Below, piece by piece: positions 62,001 to 64,000 of a DNA stretch of 64,000 nucleotides. The stretch lies in assembly GCA_022828595.1 (NCBI GenBank), contig JAKGHH010000003.1:104059583-104123582 (forward strand). The letters are read 5' to 3'. The stretch's first letter is position 1. Every line of letters begins with the position of its first letter. The notes beneath the pieces were generated by a model. The model saw nothing but the letters and a program-made list of their open reading frames with translations. It had not been told where the DNA came from and searched no databases. The position numbers were made by a program, and so were the translations under genes. The DNA is from Nelumbo lutea (lineage: Eukaryota > Streptophyta > Magnoliopsida > Proteales > Nelumbonaceae).

Positions 62001-63075
62001 AATCTAGAAAAAACCTTTACTGCATTCGGCTGCCACCACAAACTTCTTGGTACAGCGACCAAGAGAGAAGAGAGAAAAAAAAAACAAAGACTGAAGGTTG
62101 CACCCAGATGAAGAACACGATGGAGTGTTCACCTCCTCTTCCAATCAAAAAAGATTTTCAAATGAAGAACACGATCTGAGAAGGTTGCGCCTAGATCAGT
62201 GCTCTGATACCATGTAGTTCGACAGTAATAAAAGAGAGAAAAAAGGAGAAGAAAGAGAGTTCTATTCAGTTGTAAGGCCGGTGGCACCTAAGTTAATATC
62301 TATACTTAGGGCGACAGCTTATAACAAATAACATAGGAAAAAAGCAAAAATGCCCTTACTAGGCCGCCACATGTTACAACAAACCACACCAGCTCCAAGT
62401 TGCACCACTTCCAAATTGCAACCAAGATACAAATCCTGCATGGTGAAGCATATCCAACTCCGGATTTCATGGATGACAGGCTTATTGATTTAAGAACTTA
62501 ATGAATGAAACATCATTTTTTCTGAAGAATCTGAACAGGTTTTGGAAAAAAGAATTCCAAATTTAATGCAAAAATGAAACCCGGCTCCCCCAAGGGAAGT
62601 TTGGTAAAACAATACAAAGTCAATATTTTCTTGAAGACATTTTTGAAAAAAGATCTGCAAAGTTGTTAAACCGCACTTACCAAAGGACTCATGAGAAATA
62701 AAACACCAAAATAAACAAGAAAAAGAAAAAAAAAATGAACATCTTCATTTTAATGGTTTCTTTTATGGCAAGGAACTATTCAAAACCTACACTATCAAAT
62801 TTGTACAAGGTGCCTTCTGCATTAAAACACATTCAAACAATCTATAAGACTAACCTTTGTATGAAGTGCAAATCATCACTAGATATGAAGAATAACTAGA
62901 AAAGAAAGTAGGCACTGCAAGGGAAGGAACAAGGAGGGAAGTTAGAAGTAACTAATACCGGCAAGCCTTCCTCTCTAAATATGTCTTTGGTCGCTTGCAA
63001 GATACCAGTATACTTTGATGTTCCATACAAATCTCTGTGAAGCAAAGCCCATGAAGAAGTGGGCTCCAACTGAAC
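28823..63075 (-). CDS. TPC1: Mitochondrial thiamine diphosphate carrier-like protein (SLC25 family), six exons, N-terminus outside window
   Basis: Exons in gene order on the - strand: 63075-62959, 56935-56824, 55350-55223, 33955-33803, 32792-32643 and 29041-28823. Together they give 292 codons plus TGA with every phase matching. Carrier signatures are seen in the second and third repeats: [17 protein letters not shown] and [12 protein letters not shown]. The order matches plant thiamine diphosphate carriers: [99 protein letters not shown]. These proteins span the inner mitochondrial membrane with six helices and import the cofactor. The first exon (first helix and first PxD motif) is beyond the window. 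Introns are 6.0, 1.5, 21.3, 1.0 and 3.6 kb; three hold LTR elements, LINEs or MITEs. No coding damage is seen, so it is probably functional. Confidence 0.93.
29042..30495. other. Carrier intron sequence with possible LINE 3' tail
   Basis: Non-coding for the host. A + strand 74-codon ORF at 29419-29643 is unassigned. The following T/G-rich stretch ending TTTTTAATAAAATTTAGTTT at about 29870-29890 resembles the 3' end of a plant LINE. A GA run lies at about 30285-30303. Confidence 0.4.
30504..30685. mobile_element. hAT-type MITE, copy 5
   Basis: CAAGGTTCAAATTTTTG to CGAAAATTTGAACCTTG, 182 bp, with perfect 8-bp target duplication CCATAGAG at 30496-30503 and 30686-30693. Lies in the last intron of the carrier gene. 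Confidence 0.92.
31140..31900. repeat. Three diverged tandem units in carrier intron
   Basis: Units share, in order, a GATGAATATAYAATAT-like phrase, a TTTATT-rich part, a conserved CATCATGGRTTGACTGACCC-like phrase (about 31286, 31488 and 31785), and a GGNTGAACCACTGAC / GNAAAA.GNTTTTG phrase. Spacing is about 200-300 bp and copies are strongly diverged. Confidence 0.6.
32099..32482. mobile_element. PIF/Harbinger-type MITE candidate, 384 bp
   Basis: GGGGCATTCTTTGTTTGG at the left is imperfectly inverted in CCAAAATGCGAACAGGGCC at the right, with TAA and TTA at the edges. The interior repeats ACCCGGGTAA/TTACCYGGGT palindromes (about 32225-32455). Confidence 0.55.
32643..32792 (-). CDS. TPC1: Carrier exon 5 of those visible
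   Basis: Acceptor TTATAG, donor GTGAAA. 50 codons [20 protein letters not shown] to [12 protein letters not shown], with the third carrier signature. Confidence 0.94.
32980..33350 (-). mobile_element. LINE or SINE-like 3' tail, - strand
   Basis: A pure T run at 32984-32998 followed by GACAAGGGAATATG looks like a copied poly(A) tail of a retroposed - strand sequence. The body has a 95-codon unassigned - strand ORF. No domain recognised. Confidence 0.4.
33803..33955 (-). CDS. TPC1: Carrier exon 4 of those visible
   Basis: Acceptor ATTCAG, donor GTAGGT. 51 codons [18 protein letters not shown] to [12 protein letters not shown], phase 0 at both ends. Confidence 0.94.
33956..34835. other. Carrier intron sequence, nothing recognised
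   Basis: Left edge of the 21.3-kb intron, up to the first copia element. AT-rich, no long ORF, no repeat noted. Confidence 0.6.
34841..35176 (+). repeat. 5' LTR of copia A
   Basis: TGTCGGCAAGATATG to TTTTTCCACA, 336 bp. Confidence 0.95.
35177..35188 (+). other. Primer-binding site of copia A
   Basis: TGGTATCAGAGC, complementary to the 3' end of initiator methionine tRNA, directly after the LTR. Confidence 0.95.
35203..39689 (+). pseudogene. Copia A gag-pol polyprotein, broken
   Basis: Order of domains: gag ([20 protein letters not shown]); CCHC zinc knuckle [14 protein letters not shown] (about 36025); protease [11 protein letters not shown] (about 36345); integrase with [12 protein letters not shown], Cys pair CEFCELAKH, first Asp in HSDVWGP, and a second Asp in FGSDNGKEF; reverse transcriptase with [20 protein letters not shown] and [10 protein letters not shown] (about 38730); RNase H with YTDADWAG and YCDNKAAI; end at TGA 39687. 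Damage: TGA for Trp at 35566, frameshift near 36975, stops at about 37093-37100, 37300, 37533, 37560, 38559 and 39141. Key catalytic boxes of RT and protease are still present. Confidence 0.93.
39688..39696 (+). other. Polypurine tract of copia A
   Basis: GAGGGGGAG directly before the 3' LTR, overlapping the stop codon. Confidence 0.88.
39697..40053 (+). repeat. 3' LTR of copia A
   Basis: Starts TATCGGCAAG (the expected TG is TA here) and ends TTTTTCCACA, 357 bp. Contains an extra 21-bp tandem copy around GATTTGATTTGATTAATTAC. Confidence 0.94.
40860..44064 (+). mobile_element. Composite L1-type LINE with internal deletion, + strand
   Basis: Begins near 40905 with an RNase H shred ([12 protein letters not shown]). 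Then comes ORF1-like text in two frames, 40965-41642 ([20 protein letters not shown]) and 41660-41983 ([19 protein letters not shown]), similar to the DUF4283 region of plant LINE ORF1. ORF1 is followed directly by the C-terminus of ORF2: [47 protein letters not shown]. The reverse transcriptase core is missing. The terminal RNase H resumes at 43450 ([20 protein letters not shown]) after a nested insertion, and a short A tail ends it at about 44064. Confidence 0.75.
42616..43438 (-). mobile_element. Nested 5'-truncated LINE, - strand, with RNase H
   Basis: Inserted into the + strand LINE with an 11-bp target duplication TTCTCCATTCT (42605-42615, 43439-43449). Poly(T) at 42616 is the copied poly(A) tail. 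The - strand frame 43128-42844 reads [35 protein letters not shown] and [10 protein letters not shown], with the Asp, Glu and Asp of an RNase H fold. The end of that domain is lost. Confidence 0.88.
44065..44505. other. Short interval between LINEs
   Basis: T/G-rich, resembles LINE 3' non-coding sequence; a 60-codon ORF at 43992-44174 is unassigned. Confidence 0.4.
44510..45306 (-). mobile_element. L1-type LINE ORF2 fragment, 3' portion, split by copia B
   Basis: The - strand frame at 45286-44957 reads [20 protein letters not shown], conserved LINE ORF2 text downstream of the reverse transcriptase. Its upstream continuation lies across copia B at 50773-50935 (GGLGIGN-like). CTGATAAGTAAAC beside T-rich sequence near 44530 marks the probable 3' end. 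Confidence 0.72.
45307..45573 (-). repeat. 3' LTR of copia B
   Basis: On the + strand TGTTCCAACTGTTGC to GCACATCTTAACA, 267 bp, with a GAA/AAG microsatellite at about 45340-45377. Confidence 0.94.
45574..45584 (-). other. Polypurine tract of copia B
   Basis: TTGAGGGGGAG on the - strand abutting the 3' LTR; the same tract as in copia A and copia C. Confidence 0.88.
45581..49778 (-). pseudogene. Copia B gag-pol polyprotein, broken
   Basis: Long first segment 49778-48153 (541 codons): gag ([19 protein letters not shown]), Gly/Arg-rich stretch, zinc knuckle [14 protein letters not shown], protease [12 protein letters not shown], integrase [12 protein letters not shown] and [10 protein letters not shown] 1-nt loss near 48193 shifts frame; integrase continues as [19 protein letters not shown] and [13 protein letters not shown], then a TAA at 47794. 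A second frameshift lies near 47005 and a TGA replaces Trp at 46952. The RT segment (46951-45581, 456 codons) keeps [10 protein letters not shown], but near 46775 the motif with the first catalytic Asp is gone: DWHL runs straight into [12 protein letters not shown]. RNase H keeps YTDADWAG and YCDNQAAP. Confidence 0.93.
49779..50477 (-). other. Untranslated leader of copia B
   Basis: About 700 bp between primer site and gag start, CA-rich on the + strand (CACTTGGCCACTTACAGCAG style), with short direct repeats such as ACTGCTGACTTCACACACTT at about 49883 and 49915. Confidence 0.7.
50478..50489 (-). other. Primer-binding site of copia B
   Basis: TGGTATCAGAGC on the - strand next to the 5' LTR, complementary to initiator methionine tRNA. 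Confidence 0.95.
50490..50772 (-). repeat. 5' LTR of copia B
   Basis: On the + strand TGTTTCGGCTGTTGC to GCACATCTTAACA, 283 bp, with a longer GAA microsatellite at about 50530-50576. Confidence 0.95.
50773..50935 (-). mobile_element. L1-type LINE ORF2 fragment, upstream half split by copia B
   Basis: On the - strand reads [12 protein letters not shown], then (past a stop for Trp) [15 protein letters not shown] and GGLGIGN-like text, conserved LINE ORF2. It joins the 45306-44510 part once copia B is removed. Confidence 0.7.
50987..51515 (+). mobile_element. Decayed LINE RNase H fragment
   Basis: [20 protein letters not shown] near 51190-51250 is a diverged form of the [16 protein letters not shown] start of LINE RNase H. 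The rest decays through stops to [15 protein letters not shown] text near 51470-51495. The second residue set (FDR for FDG) shows loss of constraint. Confidence 0.65.
51531..52209 (+). mobile_element. 5'-truncated LINE with RNase H and 15-bp target duplication
   Basis: Flanked by a perfect GTGAGAATATGTGGA at 51516-51530 and 52210-52224, and ends in poly(A) at 52199-52209. Contains only the terminal RNase [34 protein letters not shown], then stop, [15 protein letters not shown], and [17 protein letters not shown], so the Asp, Glu, Asp and final Asp positions are all still recognisable. Two in-frame stops (51850, 51942). Confidence 0.93.
52225..52938. other. Carrier intron sequence with LINE traces
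   Basis: AATGAAATCACTG/TTGATAAAAA-type LINE tail phrases recur at 52425-52455. A - strand shred near 52490-52560 resembles LINE ORF2 ([16 protein letters not shown]). No gene. Confidence 0.45.
52939..53164. repeat. Left copy of about 225-bp direct repeat flanking a LINE
   Basis: Matches 54436-54659 at roughly nine bases in ten. Shared landmarks: CCCCTGCCTTGGAG, GTGGGCTTATAATGCCACAT, AATCATGCTTTGCCTAGTCT and CTGAAGAGAAACTTTCCACA. Ends exactly where LINE coding text starts. Confidence 0.92.
53165..54429 (+). mobile_element. 5'-truncated L1-type LINE, ORF2 C-terminal region
   Basis: Reads [54 protein letters not shown], then after a frameshift near 53660 [30 protein letters not shown] and [20 protein letters not shown] (zinc-finger region). 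Another frameshift near 54160 leads to [18 protein letters not shown] text. Ends in poly(A) at 54420-54429. It lacks the RNase H seen in the other LINEs here. The first 222-codon ORF opens in flanking repeat DNA, so its start is not a LINE start. Confidence 0.9.
54436..54659. repeat. Right copy of about 225-bp direct repeat flanking a LINE
   Basis: Starts just after the poly(A) tail of the LINE and matches 52939-53164 along its whole length. Confidence 0.92.
54660..55222. other. Carrier intron sequence, nothing recognised
   Basis: Right edge of the 21.3-kb intron. A-rich on the + strand, with an unassigned 88-codon ORF at 54798-55064. The 3' splice-site-distal position (donor side of the - strand gene) shows no special element. 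Confidence 0.55.
55223..55350 (-). CDS. TPC1: Carrier exon 3 of those visible
   Basis: Acceptor ATGCAG, donor GTATGC. Completes the split Glu, then [18 protein letters not shown] to ASQGEPR, with the second carrier signature PFDLLR. The 21.3-kb intron follows. Confidence 0.93.
55780..56185 (+). mobile_element. LINE RNase H and 3' tail fragment
   Basis: [16 protein letters not shown] near 55795 and NDVVDSLAR (stop) GVDRSSLL near 55940 are decayed C-terminal LINE RNase H text. The tail ATTGTTACTGATAAAAATAAA near 56170-56188 is the LINE 3' end. Lies in the 1.5-kb carrier intron. Confidence 0.7.
56186..56823. other. Carrier intron sequence, nothing recognised
   Basis: AT-rich, with unassigned ORFs of 74-84 codons only. 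Confidence 0.55.
56824..56935 (-). CDS. TPC1: Carrier exon 2 of those visible
   Basis: Acceptor TGACAG, donor GTATAC. 37 codons [13 protein letters not shown] to AAGSSKT plus one base of a split Glu codon. Confidence 0.93.
57160..57361 (-). repeat. 3' LTR of copia C
   Basis: On the + strand TGTAGTTCAACAGTAATAAAAG to ATATTACAACA, 202 bp. Holds an extra 33 bp or so of purine-rich GAAGGAAGAGAG tandem sequence compared with the other LTR. Confidence 0.92.
57362..57372 (-). other. Polypurine tract of copia C
   Basis: TTGAGGGGGAG on the - strand next to the 3' LTR. Confidence 0.88.
57369..61717 (-). pseudogene. Copia C gag-pol polyprotein, broken
   Basis: Gag at 61717-61223 ([20 protein letters not shown]) shifts frame into a 491-codon segment 61254-59779: [19 protein letters not shown], zinc knuckle [14 protein letters not shown], protease [12 protein letters not shown], integrase [12 protein letters not shown] and CQTCQLSK. 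Integrase continues in 59893-59270 ([20 protein letters not shown]). RT pieces: a [20 protein letters not shown] near 58310, [20 protein letters not shown] (58239), then RNase H with YTNANWAR (expected YTDADWAG; two Asp lost) and YCDNKAAI. Frames change at least five times. Confidence 0.9.
62201..62212 (-). other. Primer-binding site of copia C
   Basis: TGGTATCAGAGC on the - strand, adjacent to the 5' LTR. Confidence 0.95.
62213..62381 (-). repeat. 5' LTR of copia C
   Basis: On the + strand TGTAGTTCGACAGTAATAAAAG to ATGTTACAACA, 169 bp, an unusually short LTR. Confidence 0.92.
62382..62958. other. Carrier intron sequence, nothing recognised
   Basis: AT-rich, no ORF of note; contains the donor side of the 6.0-kb intron. 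Confidence 0.6.
62959..63075 (-). CDS. TPC1: Carrier exon 1 of those visible
   Basis: Acceptor TTGACAG, donor GTATTA. 39 codons [10 protein letters not shown] to IFREEGLP, phase 0. The preceding exon must end in a codon boundary and is not within 63076-64000 as far as I can see. Confidence 0.92.
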
Positions 63076-63480
63076 CTGTCAATAGGTACCAATGAGAATT
63101 TCCTCAATCCAGAACAATAGCAATCATAATGTAGATCAATATTATAGCCAGTAATTTTTTGAAACTTTATTTTGAATTGTACAATATTGATAGATAACGA
63201 CTTTTAACTAGTTTGCCCATCCACTCATTCATGAATTCCAAAGTTTCTCATGCTTTGATTTAGAATAAAATAATCCTTTAGTCTATCCCTAAGAAAAAGA
63301 GGTGTTCCATTAATAAAATATATTAGTGATAATTTGTAAAATGCATATGCTTCTGAGAAGGAATGGACCTGTGAATATAACAATTAAGGTAATAATAAAA
63401 CTAAGAGAGTCAAATTTACAGAGCAGCTGGCACTAACAACAACACACCCAAAATTTTAACCTCTTACAAATACTATTATT
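63076..63480. other. Carrier intron sequence upstream of the first visible exon
   Basis: AT-rich, no exon with a carrier PxD signature found. Confidence 0.5.
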
Positions 63481-63539
63481 TATCCACAATCAATAAAAGT
63501 TTCACTGTTACCGATCAAAATAAACACCATCGCATCCCA

Positions 63540-64000
63540 ATAAGATAAAATTCTAGGAAGATTTATGGTGGGGAGAAGCTTTTGAAAGGTTCTTTCGCAA
63601 CTATCTACTCCATTTCTTCCTTCAAAATAAAACCATTTCTAACTTTGCTTCCTTATCAATTTTTGGGATATCTTGGGAACTTTTTTTTATTAATAACATC
63701 TTGGGACCTTGATTTCAGGAAAGGATTGAAACATTTTAAACTTCCACCTACTTTGAACTTGTTGGACTCTTTAGGAGTTTTCCTTGAGCCTGCCATACCT
63801 GATTGTAGAGTTTGGACTCCTAATCCACTAGGATCCTTTTGTTGTGACTCTTTCTTTAAATCACTTTTAACTTGTAATTCTCAATAGACATTGCTGGTTA
63901 AAGAGATATGGAGTAAACCAATGCCACCAAAAGTGAGAGCCATTTGTTGGGAGGTGTTTTATATGATAATTAAAACTTGTGAATTGCTTTAAAGGAAAAG
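63540..64000 (+). mobile_element. L1-type LINE ORF2 fragment running off the window
   Basis: WDLDFRKGLKHFKLPPTLNL, RVWTPNPLGSFCCDSFFKSL, then a stop, and EIWSKPMPPKVRAICWEVF: the zinc-finger region of plant L1 ORF2, similar to the copy at 42270-42425. Frameshifted near 63690. The element continues beyond position 64000. Confidence 0.75.

Larger units (their letters stand above)
57160..62381 (-). mobile_element. Ty1/copia retrotransposon C, full length, heavily decayed
   Basis: LTRs 57160-57361 and 62213-62381, - strand primer site, polypurine tract, and a near-perfect target duplication AGCCA/AACCA (57155-57159, 62382-62386). It lies in the 6.0-kb intron of the carrier gene, same orientation. 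The coding region has many stops and frameshifts, so it is older or less constrained than copia A and B. Confidence 0.93.

Noticed and set aside
1..64000. A novel defence or biosynthetic system encoded by the many ORFs between the host genes
   Set aside because: Every long ORF outside the two host genes that I could identify belongs to gypsy, copia or LINE elements; the rest are short and without domains.

Overview
The window is nuclear DNA of a flowering plant. It has spliced genes with AT-rich GT-AG introns, Ty1/copia and Ty3/gypsy (Tat-type) LTR retrotransposons, L1- and RTE-type LINEs, and PIF/Harbinger and hAT MITEs. I cannot name the species. Long, transposon-filled introns in otherwise well conserved genes would suit a woody or early-diverging dicot, but that is inference.

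Only two host genes are supported, and they converge tail to tail. On the + strand, positions 1697-12058 hold the last six exons visible here of a kelch-type acyl-CoA-binding protein (ACBP4/5-like); its 5' part lies left of the window. On the - strand, positions 63075-28823 hold six exons (292 codons) of a mitochondrial carrier of the thiamine diphosphate carrier family; its N-terminal exon lies right of the window. All exon phases join exactly and I see no stop in either reading frame.

Layout: 1-12058, ACBP gene, with an RTE LINE remnant, a 31-bp satellite, a truncated L1 and nested PIF/Harbinger-like and hAT elements in its introns. 12059-13614, intergenic. 13615-23942, a complete but decayed Tat-lineage gypsy element on the - strand (TSD AGGAA) with an antisense extra ORF. 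23948-28822, intergenic, AT-rich, with several MITEs. 28823-63075, carrier gene, whose 21.3-kb intron holds a + strand copia element (34841-40053), nested L1 LINEs, a - strand copia element (45307-50772) and more LINEs; a 6-kb intron holds a third copia element (57160-62381, - strand). 63480-64000, another L1 fragment.

The most informative structures are: a five-member hAT MITE family, four copies with perfect 8-bp target duplications; a LINE flanked by about 225-bp direct repeats; a LINE nested in a LINE with an 11-bp duplication; copia elements with near-identical LTRs but dead coding regions; and the antisense ORF of the Tat element. I found no bacterial-type system, CRISPR array, rRNA or tRNA gene. 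The many long ORFs between the two host genes are retrotransposon debris and should not be counted as host genes.
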